From IMG/VR virus record IMGVR_UViG_3300040806_003461, positions 1 through 64,000 of that record: DNA of 64,000 nucleotides. One strand, written 5' to 3'. The position numbers and the translations under genes are program-made. Shown here in pieces: positions 30,100 through 40,207 of the stretch. The DNA is from a virus. Under the pieces are notes generated by a model. That model saw only the letters and a program-made list of their open reading frames with translations, ran no database searches and had not been told where the DNA came from. Each line of letters opens with the position of its first letter. The first letter of the stretch is position 1.

Positions 30100-30107
30100 T
30101 ATTTATC
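30100..30107 (-). promoter_or_regulatory. Near-consensus late promoter GATAAATA
   Basis: GATAAATA on the minus strand, one base different from TATAAATA. It lies in the 29-base gap between the gp7-position gene and the fibre-type gene starting at 30077. Spacing is like that of the exact late promoters in this window. Confidence 0.5.
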
Positions 30108-32449
30108 TACGGCTCTGTAGTCATATCTACCGTCAATACCGTTACGTCCGCGGTGTAATCTTGACGGTCCGCTGTTAATCCACCGCCATCTCCGGGAACA
30201 ACTTGATTTGGACCAACAATTGGTGCACCACCAACTTCTGTATCCAATTTAATAATCTGATTAAACTTGTGAGAGATGCCTGCATCAACTGGTCCAAATG
30301 ACATCTTTCTTTTGAATAAACTGTCGCCAAATAATTTTGTACCTGCAAGGTGAACAGTTCTTTTAAGAGGTTCTTCGTAAACAGCTTTAGAAATTGTACC
30401 TTTAATTTCGTATGAATATTCTTGATAATAATCGCTATCTTGAATCTTCATATTAGAATCAAAGTATTCAAAATTACCGCTTTCTTCTTCTGTCCAATAT
30501 CCGTTTAGGTGTGAACTGTAACTTGCCCAGTAACCTGATGTGATACCTTGTGTATCAGCTTTTAAAGTAGCTCTTGCAACAATTAGACCATTATCATCGG
30601 TAAGATTTACAATCTCGCCATCCTGATACCCAAACCCTGACTCGTATACGTTTGCCGCTTTTATTCGGCCTGACGCAAAGATTGTTCTTGATTCTATTTC
30701 AGCAGATGTACCTAGTGTATCAGCGTCATAGTCTCGAGCAACATATTCAATTGCGTAGTCGCTTCCTTTATGATTAACTGGATTACCACGCTCAAACCCA
30801 TAATAATTATAAGGTCTTACTTTAATAAATGATTCGGAGGCACTAATATCAGTAATAATACCAGTTACAGTTGTGTTTGAATTAATGCCAGTATTCGCTT
30901 GAGATATTTCGTCGCCTCTTGACATTGCTGCTGAAACATCTTCAAGAACAATAACCTGTTCATATCTATCAAACGCTGACATCTGATCGTCACGGGCAAT
31001 TGTCCAAACATCGGTAACGTAATTTTCACCTGGGTTAACATTAACTAATGTTTCAATTGAACCAATATCAAAAGGAGATAAGTTAAATGCTTCATCGAGT
31101 GGAGTTGCTAGCGTAATTGGATTGGTATTACCCGAGTTAGACATTGGCTTTAATGCAGGCGGAACGTCATTATAATTTGAAGAGTCAATATCCACCGCAA
31201 GAAAATCACTGATCTTATCAGTAATCAAAGATACCGCTTGAATGTTAGTAATTGTTACCTTAACATCATTATTTGCGCCTGTGTCTGGATACAAAGGACC
31301 AGGTGACGAATCATTCTTTTCTGTGATTGACGTAATAGGACCAGTGTTTCCTACCGCACCTGCTAATCCAACTCTTGGTCTTCCTGGTCGGTCAAGAGCA
31401 TATAATTGTGGCAAAGGATCAGTAGTAAATTCGTGAGATGTATTAGCAAAGTGAATACCGACCGCGAATGCAGACTGACCTGTTACAATACCAATATTAG
31501 TATTTCCTGTATCGGCGATGCGTTCTTCTAAAACAAAATCGAGGTCAGGGTTTGAAAGCAAAAGGTTTTGACTTGAAGCTTTTAGACGAGTTTCTTCAAC
31601 GGTATAACCGAAGCCAGGATCCTTGATCGTATAAACAACTTGACCTGTAAACTCATCTTCAAGATCGGTAACAATTGCCTTACCGCCTTCGCCTTTACCA
31701 ACAATGTTTAAAATTTCGCCAATTTTTCTTTCGGTCTCACCGCCATATCCTAAGTCAATTGTAAGTGCAGCTGCAGAACCATCAACGCGACCAAACGCAA
31801 CTTCATTTCCTCGAATAGTTGTTTGTAAATCGTCATACTTAATAAAGTCACCTTTAACGTTTGAAATATAAACGATAGGTGTTAATGTACCATTTAATAA
31901 AACGAAATTGATTTTATCAACAGCGGCACGAGCTTCAGAAATACTACCACGGATGTTTTTACCAATTAGGTCCGCATACGTAAACTTATTATCGTCAATA
32001 TCATAAAATACATTATCATTTGGAAATAGTTGTAAATAAACGCCTTTACGCCAATCGGAATCGGAAGGCTTAAACATTTGTGATGCAGGATATCTAATTT
32101 CAACATCTTCTTTATAGAACATACGGAAGAATAAAAGAATACCACCAGGTGTACCTTTACGGCGGTATAGATCCATAATGTTTTTAACAACAAAACGAAC
32201 ATCAGATTCTTCCAATAAAGGCAGTTCAGCCATAAACATTTTATGGAATTGTAAGATAAGCTCAGAAAGAGTTGTAGATACGTCTCGATACTCGAATAAT
32301 CTTCGAGAATTATAATGCGACATATTTGTTTCTTCTTCAAGGAATCTATAATATTCCTCTACAAAATCAACGAGTTCCTGCCCATACTCTCGATAGAGTC
32401 CAGGAAATTGGTCTCGGATTTTGAATGCTATGAGCTTTTCTACTTGCAT
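30107..32449 (-). CDS. Baseplate wedge protein in gp7 position
   Basis: 780 residues, starting MQVEKLIAFKIRDQFPGLYR, with an alpha-helical N-terminal domain (FVEEYYRFLEEETNM; DLYRRKGTPGGILLFFRMFY). This N-terminus is familiar from large wedge proteins of marine T4-like phages. The rest is beta-rich. It starts at the stop of gp6 (1-base overlap), exactly where T4 carries gene 7, whose product (1032 residues) joins gp10, gp8 and gp6 in the wedge. I call it a gp7-position wedge protein. Sequence homology to T4 gp7 is not evident by eye. Confidence 0.65.
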   Translation of the reverse strand: MQVEKLIAFKIRDQFPGLYREYGQELVDFVEEYYRFLEEETNMSHYNSRRLFEYRDVSTTLSELILQFHKMFMAELPLLEESDVRFVVKNIMDLYRRKGTPGGILLFFRMFYKEDVEIRYPASQMFKPSDSDWRKGVYLQLFPNDNVFYDIDDNKFTYADLIGKNIRGSISEARAAVDKINFVLLNGTLTPIVYISNVKGDFIKYDDLQTTIRGNEVAFGRVDGSAAALTIDLGYGGETERKIGEILNIVGKGEGGKAIVTDLEDEFTGQVVYTIKDPGFGYTVEETRLKASSQNLLLSNPDLDFVLEERIADTGNTNIGIVTGQSAFAVGIHFANTSHEFTTDPLPQLYALDRPGRPRVGLAGAVGNTGPITSITEKNDSSPGPLYPDTGANNDVKVTITNIQAVSLITDKISDFLAVDIDSSNYNDVPPALKPMSNSGNTNPITLATPLDEAFNLSPFDIGSIETLVNVNPGENYVTDVWTIARDDQMSAFDRYEQVIVLEDVSAAMSRGDEISQANTGINSNTTVTGIITDISASESFIKVRPYNYYGFERGNPVNHKGSDYAIEYVARDYDADTLGTSAEIESRTIFASGRIKAANVYESGFGYQDGEIVNLTDDNGLIVARATLKADTQGITSGYWASYSSHLNGYWTEEESGNFEYFDSNMKIQDSDYYQEYSYEIKGTISKAVYEEPLKRTVHLAGTKLFGDSLFKRKMSFGPVDAGISHKFNQIIKLDTEVGGAPIVGPNQVVPGDGGGLTADRQDYTADVTVLTVDMTTEP

Positions 32450-34245
32450 TACTTGATCTCAATCATTTTAACAGTTACATCGTCGTCGCGGACATAAAAG
32501 ATACGGCCTTTAGGCGCTCTAATATCGTCAGCACTTGTTCTTGCAATAATTTTAATTTCAGAACCTTCATAAGAATCTACAATAAAGTCAGTTAATTTAA
32601 CTTCGCCTGTTTCGTAATTTACTGTACCAACTTTTGGTTTAACAATCTGTGGGTTTGCCTGGTTACTTGTAACTGACATAAGATTGCCTAAGCCGTCATC
32701 TTGTAAAAAGATTTCTTGTGCGTTACTTGTAAATGTACCAGATTTAATTGCTGGTTTATATCCTTCAAAACCATTTGCAGATCTAAATGGATATGGCTTA
32801 GCAAGTTTTGCTCCAAACTTAAATGTTGGGTTTAGTTTAATACCCGATGCTGGCGAGTATGGAATATATGGGAATGCACAAACACTGTTTGAAAGAATCG
32901 CAACATCCTTTATATCAATTGCCGACGCAATGTTTGAAACTCGAAGTGTTTTATTAAAATCATCAAGATTATCAACCGAATATTTCTGAATAACTTGTCT
33001 AATAATTGATTCTAATTGAGCAGGGCTTTTTGTAGATTGTGCTGCACTATAATAAGCATCAACTTCAATATTTGCATATAAGAACTCAGATTCAATAAAG
33101 ATCGGTTCAACAGCAAGTGGAGATTTCTCTCTTAAATAATCAATGTATGATGCTGCAAGCGACGCCGATAAAATTTCTGTTTCTTGTCCAAGATAAACCG
33201 AAATCGCAACCTTACCAAATTGTGGCGGATCTAATTCATCACCACCGTATGCTGACACTGAAAGAATTTCAGGAAACTTTTGTTTTAAAAGATTTTCATA
33301 ATCTGTTTCTGTAACTGCACGTTCTTGAATTTGTAATGCTCTTGGCGCGTTGAAGCGAATGCTTTCAACCGATTCCTCGTCAGCACCACCTGTTGCTCGT
33401 GCGATTGTTGTAACCGTTGTCGTCCCTGTTGTTGTAAGAGAAATACTAAACTTATTAATGCCGTTTGCTTCTGCGCCTGATGTAATGCGATACTTAACTC
33501 GAACGTCTTCAATCTCGGTTGGCTGCAATCCAAAAATGTTTTTACCAAAATAAACAGTATAACGACCATCGTAATATGGTTCAACATAAAATACTTTATC
33601 GGTTGGACCAACACCAAAGATTGTGTCTTTACGAACAAATACGTTTCTATCTTCGGTCGCTTCTGCATCAACAAAACATTCAATAGAATCAGTATCAGCA
33701 TTTTCGTTTGTTAAAATAACACGAAGAATACCGTCATCGTCAACAAAGAATCCTTCACGTTCAAAACTTGTTAGCATTTGGCCTTCATATAACGTAATGT
33801 TTTCGGATTCAAATGTACCTACGCCTGTCTTACGAAGAACGTGAGCTTTATTTGTAACAAAGGTAAAGTTCTGACCTTGAAAAGATGCGGCAAACTCTGC
33901 GTACTGAGGAATTGTAATTGTTTGACCACTAGTGATTGACGTATCTACAACTTTTACTTTAACAATTGCACGGGCAGAACGACGAGAACGAGGGAGATAA
34001 TTTAATTCTTTTGCGTGCGAAATAACACTATTACGTAAGAGTGCAGAATCAATAAACATTTCGTTTATTGCCATATTTGTATAGAAGTTATTTTGGAACG
34101 TGTTATAAGATAGCACATCTAACAGCACATTCATGTTTGAACCTTCAAAGTCGTAGTCTTTGAATTTTGTTTGGGTTTTCATATAGTTTTTGAGCTGATT
34201 CTTTATCGTCTCAAAATCTAATTCAGTAATAGCCAGCTTAGCCAT
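32449..34245 (-). CDS. 6: Baseplate wedge subunit gp6 (baseplate J-like)
   Basis: 598 residues with a clear gp6 N-terminus: KDYDFEGSNMNVLLDVLSYN, followed by NMAINEMFIDSALLRNSV and the LNYLPRSRRSA stretch, all matching T4 gp6 in order. The central part is the baseplate-J-like region (ESIRFNAPRALQIQERAVTE and DYENLLKQKFPEI). In T4 the gp6 dimers form the inner iris ring of the baseplate around the hub. The stop of gp25 and start of gp6 abut, and gp6 overlaps the gp7-position gene by one base, so the block is co-translated. Confidence 0.92.
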   Translation of the reverse strand: MAKLAITELDFETIKNQLKNYMKTQTKFKDYDFEGSNMNVLLDVLSYNTFQNNFYTNMAINEMFIDSALLRNSVISHAKELNYLPRSRRSARAIVKVKVVDTSITSGQTITIPQYAEFAASFQGQNFTFVTNKAHVLRKTGVGTFESENITLYEGQMLTSFEREGFFVDDDGILRVILTNENADTDSIECFVDAEATEDRNVFVRKDTIFGVGPTDKVFYVEPYYDGRYTVYFGKNIFGLQPTEIEDVRVKYRITSGAEANGINKFSISLTTTGTTTVTTIARATGGADEESVESIRFNAPRALQIQERAVTETDYENLLKQKFPEILSVSAYGGDELDPPQFGKVAISVYLGQETEILSASLAASYIDYLREKSPLAVEPIFIESEFLYANIEVDAYYSAAQSTKSPAQLESIIRQVIQKYSVDNLDDFNKTLRVSNIASAIDIKDVAILSNSVCAFPYIPYSPASGIKLNPTFKFGAKLAKPYPFRSANGFEGYKPAIKSGTFTSNAQEIFLQDDGLGNLMSVTSNQANPQIVKPKVGTVNYETGEVKLTDFIVDSYEGSEIKIIARTSADDIRAPKGRIFYVRDDDVTVKMIEIK

Positions 34246-34662
34246 TTATCTCGTCCTCTCTAAGAATACGTCTAATTCTACCGGTTGCTCTTGGTTCTTA
34301 ACAAAAAACTTTACAGTAACTTTGATCGCGTTATCATTTAAGTTACCATTTACAATTACGTCTATAATTTCAGCACGCGGCTCGTATATTTCTATTGTTG
34401 TTCTTATTTGCTCTTCAATTAATTTTAAACCGGCAGGAGTCATATTTTCAAATAATGCTGCGCGAATATTACCGCCAAGGTTTGGTTGCATTAATCTTTC
34501 GCCACGATCGGTTAAGACAAGATTCTTTAATGATTCTTTAACGGCATCTTCATTTTTAAATAACGCCAAATCATTTGATAAAGGACTTACGCTTAAATCC
34601 TTTTTAAAATCTGAATAGATTTCAATCTTTTTAGTTTTGGCTGTGACTAATGAAACTGTCAT
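34246..34662 (-). CDS. 25: Baseplate wedge subunit gp25
   Basis: 138 residues, close to T4 gp25 (132). The family core is visible: NLVLTDRGERLMQPNLG, then ALFENMTPAGLKLIEEQIRT and YEPRAEIIDVIV. gp25 is the conserved core-bundle protein that clamps gp6 dimers in contractile injection systems and initiates sheath assembly; the lysozyme resemblance is historical. The start at 34662 overlaps the end of the M15 peptidase gene by four bases. Placement next to gp6 matches T4 and other contractile systems. Confidence 0.92.
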   Translation of the reverse strand: MTVSLVTAKTKKIEIYSDFKKDLSVSPLSNDLALFKNEDAVKESLKNLVLTDRGERLMQPNLGGNIRAALFENMTPAGLKLIEEQIRTTIEIYEPRAEIIDVIVNGNLNDNAIKVTVKFFVKNQEQPVELDVFLERTR

Positions 34663-36374
34663 CTATTACGTCTCCAACTTTCGTATGTGCTGCGAGTTGA
34701 TCGTGGCCAAGTTACAAACACGCCTTTTGGTCTTTTGCTTTCATATCCTGCAATAATGCCACCTATGTCAACGTGAACAAATCCTTTATTAGGATAAAAT
34801 CCTGCGGCGTGCCAACCTGCTTCTCTCGCCATTTCCACAAATTCAAATTGTCGCTGTAAACTACCAGAACCGCTAAATGTTACGTCAAACGCAACACCTT
34901 TCATATGTAATGATTTTGATTTGCCCCCAACGCTTTTGTTATATTTTGGGCTACGATAGGCACTAATGATTGTTAACGTGGATCCCCACGATTCTGCCAA
35001 TCTCATTAATTTAACTTTTGCCTGCATAGGTACGTACCGATCTGACCAAGCATCTCTGCCCATTTTTGTTGCAATGTTTGAACCAGGATTGATATAAAGG
35101 TTATTTACTGGCCCAGCTAATAATTGTTCCCACGTAGGTATACCATCAATTTCTTGATTTGTCAATGGCTCAGTTTCAATAACTGTTGGCGGACCACCGT
35201 TATTATCTGATTCAGTTGACGAATCGCGCGAAGCTTGCCTACAACGCTCCGCCATATTATTTATCCCTTCTTTACGGGCTTCATCCGAAACACGATTTGC
35301 ACCAGCTTTAACAGCTTCTGCCGTTGCTTGTGCCGATGCCTTTTTTGTTTGTTCCGCAGAATCTTTAAAGTTATCCATGATTTGCTGAAGGCGTTCTTTA
35401 ACTCCGTCAATTAGACCTTCAACACTAACTGCAAATCCACACATACGATATACTAAAAGTTCAACAGCTTTAAGCGATGGGTTGGCAAAACGCTCAACCG
35501 CATAGTCAATTAATCCTTCTACCTTTTTCAAAAAAGTATCTCGATTTTCATCGTTAAGAATTTCTTTAACTCTATCAATTTCAGCTCTGATCTTTTGTCT
35601 AACCGAATCACTAATTTCTTTTACTCGGGTTTCAAGATCGGAAATCAAAGTATCAAGTGAAAAGTTTTCAACCGCGTCAACAACCGTGCGCCATTTTTCT
35701 TTAATAGCGTCAACAATCTTTTTCTTAATTGCTTCAATCAATGCCTTAACTTTAATCTTTTCAAATGCCGCCTTTGCGAGATCTTTTAGATTTTTTAATT
35801 TATTAATTGCCGCTAACGCCGAACTAATCAGATCGCCGATTTTACCTATCATATCAAACAACGCCATAGCAACGCCATAAATGCTTCCTATTGCGCCACA
35901 AAAGCCACCCATAATACTATCAATCCAACTACCGTTGTAAAAATCATTTAGGTTTCGTAATAATTTTTGACGGTCAGAATTTTGTGCTTGTCCAATTGAT
36001 GTTGGATTATACAAATAATCTTCCATGAATTGCGCGCACTCAATACCTGTAATTGGTTTACCTAATAATAAACGGTCATTTAATTTTGGATAAGATTCCG
36101 TAAATTGACCACGAAGAAAGGTATTTAAATTATTAGTCAAATCGTTTACAACTGTATTCCCATATCTTCTTATAAGAACTTCATACGAATTAGTGTCTAA
36201 ATTTTCAACAAGACTTGCTGCGTATTGTTCCTCCAAAAATGGAATAGAATCAATTGTAAAACTACCGTTCTGATCTGTGAGGACCAATTGCGATGCCGCA
36301 GAAACAGTAGTAATATTTCTTTCAATATTTGAACTGTTATCAATATCGCATGGATTGCATTCGTTCTTACTCAA
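34659..36374 (-). CDS. Hub-associated protein with C-terminal M15-type (VanY-like) peptidase
   Basis: 571 residues. The first ~180 residues are unique. Residues ~190-400 are a long helical, charged region likely to form coiled coil. The C-terminus (about 430-560) is a zinc D-Ala-D-Ala-carboxypeptidase/endopeptidase of the M15 type: ISAYRSPKYNKSVGG, then SLHMKGVAFDV (zinc His and Asp) and GFVHVDIGG (third zinc His). It would cut peptide crosslinks in peptidoglycan. It lies between the gp5-like spike and gp25, and the spike lacks a lysozyme domain. The wall-degrading activity that T4 carries in gp5 seems to be provided here by a different enzyme class. Confidence 0.82.
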   Translation of the reverse strand: MSKNECNPCDIDNSSNIERNITTVSAASQLVLTDQNGSFTIDSIPFLEEQYAASLVENLDTNSYEVLIRRYGNTVVNDLTNNLNTFLRGQFTESYPKLNDRLLLGKPITGIECAQFMEDYLYNPTSIGQAQNSDRQKLLRNLNDFYNGSWIDSIMGGFCGAIGSIYGVAMALFDMIGKIGDLISSALAAINKLKNLKDLAKAAFEKIKVKALIEAIKKKIVDAIKEKWRTVVDAVENFSLDTLISDLETRVKEISDSVRQKIRAEIDRVKEILNDENRDTFLKKVEGLIDYAVERFANPSLKAVELLVYRMCGFAVSVEGLIDGVKERLQQIMDNFKDSAEQTKKASAQATAEAVKAGANRVSDEARKEGINNMAERCRQASRDSSTESDNNGGPPTVIETEPLTNQEIDGIPTWEQLLAGPVNNLYINPGSNIATKMGRDAWSDRYVPMQAKVKLMRLAESWGSTLTIISAYRSPKYNKSVGGKSKSLHMKGVAFDVTFSGSGSLQRQFEFVEMAREAGWHAAGFYPNKGFVHVDIGGIIAGYESKRPKGVFVTWPRSTRSTYESWRRNR

Positions 36375-38041
36375 AATCCAGTACCTCCTTCATTTAAGCG
36401 TTGTGCAACTTTTTCCGCGCCTTCTTCATCACGATATAAAGTATTAACACCAGATTCAGGCTGAGCCCTTATTCCTGTATTTCTATCAATAATCATCCAA
36501 TATTTTTCGCCTGTTGAAAATGCTCCTTCACTCACATAATATTGAAGTTCTGTTTCAGGCGGTGCATCATCACTATGGTCAATTGCTCCTATACCATCTT
36601 CATATAATGGAGGGCGATCCGGGAAATTAGGAGGCGTTGAATATGCGACAGGTTCTGGTAATTGAGGTATACCTCTTTCCTGATCTACGCCAGGTTGGAA
36701 TAAAGCCGTTGGAATATAAATGGCAGGCGCCGCACTGAATGCTCCTGAAGGTGAGATTGCTAATCCATTTGCCATGCTTACAAAATCATCAATATTTACA
36801 GCATTACCTCTGATGTTTGTTTGAACACCACCGCCAACTCTTGTAATTGCGCCTTTAATGTTTACATCCGCGGTTCCTTCAACACGTGTTGTTGCGCCAC
36901 TAACGTCCATTGTAGCAGTACCTGAAATTCGAGTTGATGGACTACTTAAATCAAGTGTTACACCAGAATCAATATTAGTAAATCCTGCGGATTTCATATG
37001 TAAGCCTAAGAGTGTTTTGATATAACCTGTACCGCCATCAACAGCCCAGTTAATAGCAGCCTTATCCCAAATCATATCAGATTTTCTCGACATGGTATCT
37101 TTTGATTCCATAATCATATTTTCTTCGGCCATCATACTTAAGTCGTTTGCGTTTGCATGAATCTTTACTGATGCCGCTCTAATATTTGCAGTCGTTGCTG
37201 CATTAATACTTGATTCTCCACCAACCGACATGATGTGATCGCCGTGGACCAAATGAGTTAGGTTACCCATAATCTCTTCGGTTTTATTTCCTTCAACCTT
37301 TACGTAAGCATTTCCTTTGATAACAACATTAGATGTTCCGCCAACATATACATATTGATTCTCATCGTTTATTTCAAACTTATCGTGAATTGATTTATGT
37401 TTCGTTGTTCCGCGCTCACCCATTTCAACATAAGACCCTGAACGGTGGTGAATAGTAATACGTTCAGCCCCATCAGAATCGTCAATCTCAATACGATGCT
37501 TTGCCGTTTCAATTGTTCGGTTAAATGGATACTGTGGGCGTGCATACGGTCCTGGCTCGCTCCAAGTATCTGTACCTGCAGCACCTTGAACATCTCGAAC
37601 TCTTAATTGATCCATTTCGCCAACAAACGTTTCATCTAAATATTCACCGCGGTGTGTTTTACTGTTACGCGGTTGTCCAAACTCATTAGGACCCATTTGA
37701 TTTTCGCAACTGCTTGTTGGATATGCGCCATAACCGTCTTTTTCAGGTTCAGGAACTTTTGTTGTGTTTGTAGGAATTAATCCAAGTACCATTGGAGTTT
37801 GTGCTTCACGCCCATCAAGAAATACTCCAAATACCCAATCGTTTAAATGTAAATGGAAATTTGGATCATAATTACCCCAACACACAATAGCCCAAGGAAG
37901 ACTTTCTGTTGGAATCTGATCTATCGTACCATGAATATTAAACGCACGTACTTTTACTCGTCCTTCTTTGCGAGGATCTACAATTTCTTCAATCACACCA
38001 ATAAAGAATAATGGGTTAACTAATCCTGACCCTGTCATCAT
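36371..38041 (-). CDS. 5: Central spike gp5-like, without lysozyme domain
   Basis: 556 residues. The N-terminus is the OB-fold of gp5/VgrG proteins (FFIGVIEEIVDPRKEGRVKV; WGNYDPNFHLHLNDWVFGVF). A middle region with RIEIDDSDGAERITIHHRSG leads into repeats such as VVIKGNAYVKVEGNKTEEIM, characteristic of the triple beta-helix that forms the membrane-piercing needle. T4 gp5 carries a muramidase domain between OB-fold and helix; nothing like it is visible here. Tandem ATGs at 38041 and 38038 overlap the hub gene stop. A C-terminal ~60-residue globular tail (YWMIIDRNTGIRAQPESG) may be the tip or a tip-binding module. Confidence 0.82.
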   Translation of the reverse strand: MMTGSGLVNPLFFIGVIEEIVDPRKEGRVKVRAFNIHGTIDQIPTESLPWAIVCWGNYDPNFHLHLNDWVFGVFLDGREAQTPMVLGLIPTNTTKVPEPEKDGYGAYPTSSCENQMGPNEFGQPRNSKTHRGEYLDETFVGEMDQLRVRDVQGAAGTDTWSEPGPYARPQYPFNRTIETAKHRIEIDDSDGAERITIHHRSGSYVEMGERGTTKHKSIHDKFEINDENQYVYVGGTSNVVIKGNAYVKVEGNKTEEIMGNLTHLVHGDHIMSVGGESSINAATTANIRAASVKIHANANDLSMMAEENMIMESKDTMSRKSDMIWDKAAINWAVDGGTGYIKTLLGLHMKSAGFTNIDSGVTLDLSSPSTRISGTATMDVSGATTRVEGTADVNIKGAITRVGGGVQTNIRGNAVNIDDFVSMANGLAISPSGAFSAAPAIYIPTALFQPGVDQERGIPQLPEPVAYSTPPNFPDRPPLYEDGIGAIDHSDDAPPETELQYYVSEGAFSTGEKYWMIIDRNTGIRAQPESGVNTLYRDEEGAEKVAQRLNEGGTGF

Positions 38042-39444
38042 TGTTGAACATCCTCTATATCTTGCTCTAAATCAGTACCACTCCAATTCAGTTTCTTAAT
38101 CTTTGCCGCCGTTGTTAATTGCCCATCAACAAACGCGTGAGTTGTATCAGTAACAACATAACGACCGTTTAATTGTGGATTTAATTCTCCACCTGATTGA
38201 GTGCTGCCCATTTGAATATTTAAGTCAATAATTTTTCCTGGTAAAATATCAGCACGTCCTTTTGTTTCAATACTTAGGATAACATCATTCAAATGGCGGT
38301 GATATGCAATGCGGTTTTGTGCAATTGTTGAAAAGAATGTTTCGCCTTTAATACTTCCTGGAATATCTCCAATACTTGCATAGTCTTTAAATAAAATCAT
38401 ATCTAAAGAATTTTCCGGTGTAAACGTATCTTTAATAAATTGTTCGCTATGCGGTGAGTTTTCAGGCTTAACAATTTCGCCATCTGAATCTATAAACTTA
38501 GTATCATTTAAATAATCGTAAGTTGAGGTTGTCATAACACCTTTTACCAAATCAAGCTCAACCACGCGATTGTAATATGCACCTGAATATAAATGGTCGG
38601 CGGTATTACTACCACGGCTAACAATAACCATTTTATCAATTCTTTTCAAAGCAAGCTCAGGATCGGTTCCTTGCTCGGTTTCAAGCGCATAGAATAAATT
38701 TAATTTATCGTCTTTGCTTTGTTTGAAAAAATATTCGTCAGTGACAAAAAAGAATCCATCTAAACGTTCAAAGAATCTAAAAGTTTGCGAAGGAGTATTT
38801 GAATTATAAGAGCGTGCTGCCATAAAATTCATTGCGGCAGTTGGTTCATAATTTGGTATGATGAAATCAACAACACCTTCAGTATCCTGAACAATAAATG
38901 ATTTGCCAGGATCATTAATTAAATCGTATTTTTTCGCATTATATGGAAGGCCTTCTGAATCGCCTTTGTTTGCCTTTCCAAAATAATCATTAAAGAAAAA
39001 CGCTGCACCTTCGGAGATCTTTCCTTGCCAAGGCGCGGTTATACGTCTTTTGCTTGCTTCCCACGAAGTATAAGATACGCAATGGAGAGTAAATGAGGTG
39101 CCTGTCATTTGACCTGTAAAAGCTACGTTTCCGATATTATAAACAAAAAGCTTTAGACTTATTGCTTCATCCGTATCTTTTATTTTTATATTAAGTTCAA
39201 GTGTTTCTTCTGCGCGAATAGGTAATGTTTCTAAAAGATTTGAGGTATCTGTAACTTTAATTTTAACCATATAACTAAAGTCAGTGACACTCTGAACAAT
39301 ATGAATAGCTGTAACTAAAGGCCCAATGTCAGTCTGTGGCGAATTTGAAGGAGTGTTACCTACATCACCATTTGGAGGCAGATACGGTTTAAGTATTGCA
39401 CTCTCAATAGTATATGATGGATTGGATTGATCTTCTTCGCTCAT
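38038..39444 (-). CDS. Baseplate hub protein gp27-like
   Basis: 468 residues. The region around 120-160 (SFTLHCVSYTSWEASKRRIT, then PWQGKISEGAAFFFNDYF) is typical of the gp27/gpD hub fold that forms the trimeric ring on which the gp5 spike sits. The N-terminal DFSYMVKIKVTDTSNLLETL also fits a tube-like domain. It directly precedes the gp5-like gene with a four-base overlap, as expected for a hub-spike pair. T4 gp27 is 391 residues and is encoded elsewhere, so the identification rests on this motif and on pairing. Confidence 0.7.
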   Translation of the reverse strand: MSEEDQSNPSYTIESAILKPYLPPNGDVGNTPSNSPQTDIGPLVTAIHIVQSVTDFSYMVKIKVTDTSNLLETLPIRAEETLELNIKIKDTDEAISLKLFVYNIGNVAFTGQMTGTSFTLHCVSYTSWEASKRRITAPWQGKISEGAAFFFNDYFGKANKGDSEGLPYNAKKYDLINDPGKSFIVQDTEGVVDFIIPNYEPTAAMNFMAARSYNSNTPSQTFRFFERLDGFFFVTDEYFFKQSKDDKLNLFYALETEQGTDPELALKRIDKMVIVSRGSNTADHLYSGAYYNRVVELDLVKGVMTTSTYDYLNDTKFIDSDGEIVKPENSPHSEQFIKDTFTPENSLDMILFKDYASIGDIPGSIKGETFFSTIAQNRIAYHRHLNDVILSIETKGRADILPGKIIDLNIQMGSTQSGGELNPQLNGRYVVTDTTHAFVDGQLTTAAKIKKLNWSGTDLEQDIEDVQQ

Positions 39445-39695
39445 CTACTTATCTTGCTTTTAAATTCTTTTACAACAAGTGGTAAGAACCTTTTATCAAT
39501 TAAAAAGATTTCTTTTTTGTTATCATTTTTTGCTTCTTCGTCTTCGTAAATACGCCAAGCTTTCCATTCATCAGGAATAATTCGTTTGATGATAATCTTT
39601 CGACCGGTTTCAGTACGCAAAATAACTCTATCTTCTGCACGAAGATAAATGGTACGGAATGATTCCGGTGCAAGTCTGATAATTTCAACAGCCAT
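39441..39695 (-). CDS. Small baseplate-operon protein, 84 aa, unknown
   Basis: Begins MAVEIIRLAPESFRTIYLRA. A basic, strand-rich protein, with a four-base overlap with the hub gene downstream and a one-base overlap with gp53 upstream. This tight packing supports it as a real, co-translated gene. I do not recognise the family. Position between gp53 and the hub suggests an assembly factor or minor baseplate piece. Confidence 0.6.
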   Translation of the reverse strand: MAVEIIRLAPESFRTIYLRAEDRVILRTETGRKIIIKRIIPDEWKAWRIYEDEEAKNDNKKEIFLIDKRFLPLVVKEFKSKISR

Positions 39696-40207
39696 TAGTA
39701 AATAATACCTCCGCCGGTTCCATCCTCACCTGCGTCGCTTGCAGTTTCTGTAACTTCTTTACTTAAATCAACTTCAACGTCTGAGTTTTCAGAATCGTCA
39801 ACAGAAATTACATTGTCTTCAAATACAGGGTCAATTTCTCTATAATAATAAATGATATTCTCATCAGATTCTTCACGAGTCCATTCAAGAATATCGTTTC
39901 CTTCTTTACCGCTTTCTTCACGGTACTTATCAATAAGATAGTTATTAAAATCTTCTGTCGCTTTTGGCCATTCGTGATAAGGATCCACGATGTTATTACT
40001 CAAATAAACAACCCAAGTATAATCAGTACTGCCATAATAGAAATTAGCAATATCCTCAGGACGTTCTCCTTCGTGGATTGTGTATGGCTGAAAGGCAAAT
40101 GGGTTTGTTGTTACGCTCTTAATAAAACTATTTCTTCGAGTAATATCTCGAACTTTATATCCGTCGTAGTCAACAATTGGAAAATTTTCAAAATATTTTG
40201 TAGCCAT
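39695..40207 (-). CDS. 53: Baseplate wedge subunit gp53
   Basis: 170 residues. The gp53 core is visible: KYFENFPIVDYDGYKVRDI, then PYTIHEGERPEDIANFYYG and YTWVVYLSNNIVDPYHEWP. The middle part resembles a LysM-like segment, as known for gp53. In T4, gp53 joins neighbouring wedges during baseplate assembly. It overlaps the tube-cap gene by one base. An acidic tail (DSENSDVEVDLSKEV) replaces the longer C-terminus of T4 gp53 (196 residues). Confidence 0.85.
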   Translation of the reverse strand: MATKYFENFPIVDYDGYKVRDITRRNSFIKSVTTNPFAFQPYTIHEGERPEDIANFYYGSTDYTWVVYLSNNIVDPYHEWPKATEDFNNYLIDKYREESGKEGNDILEWTREESDENIIYYYREIDPVFEDNVISVDDSENSDVEVDLSKEVTETASDAGEDGTGGGIIY

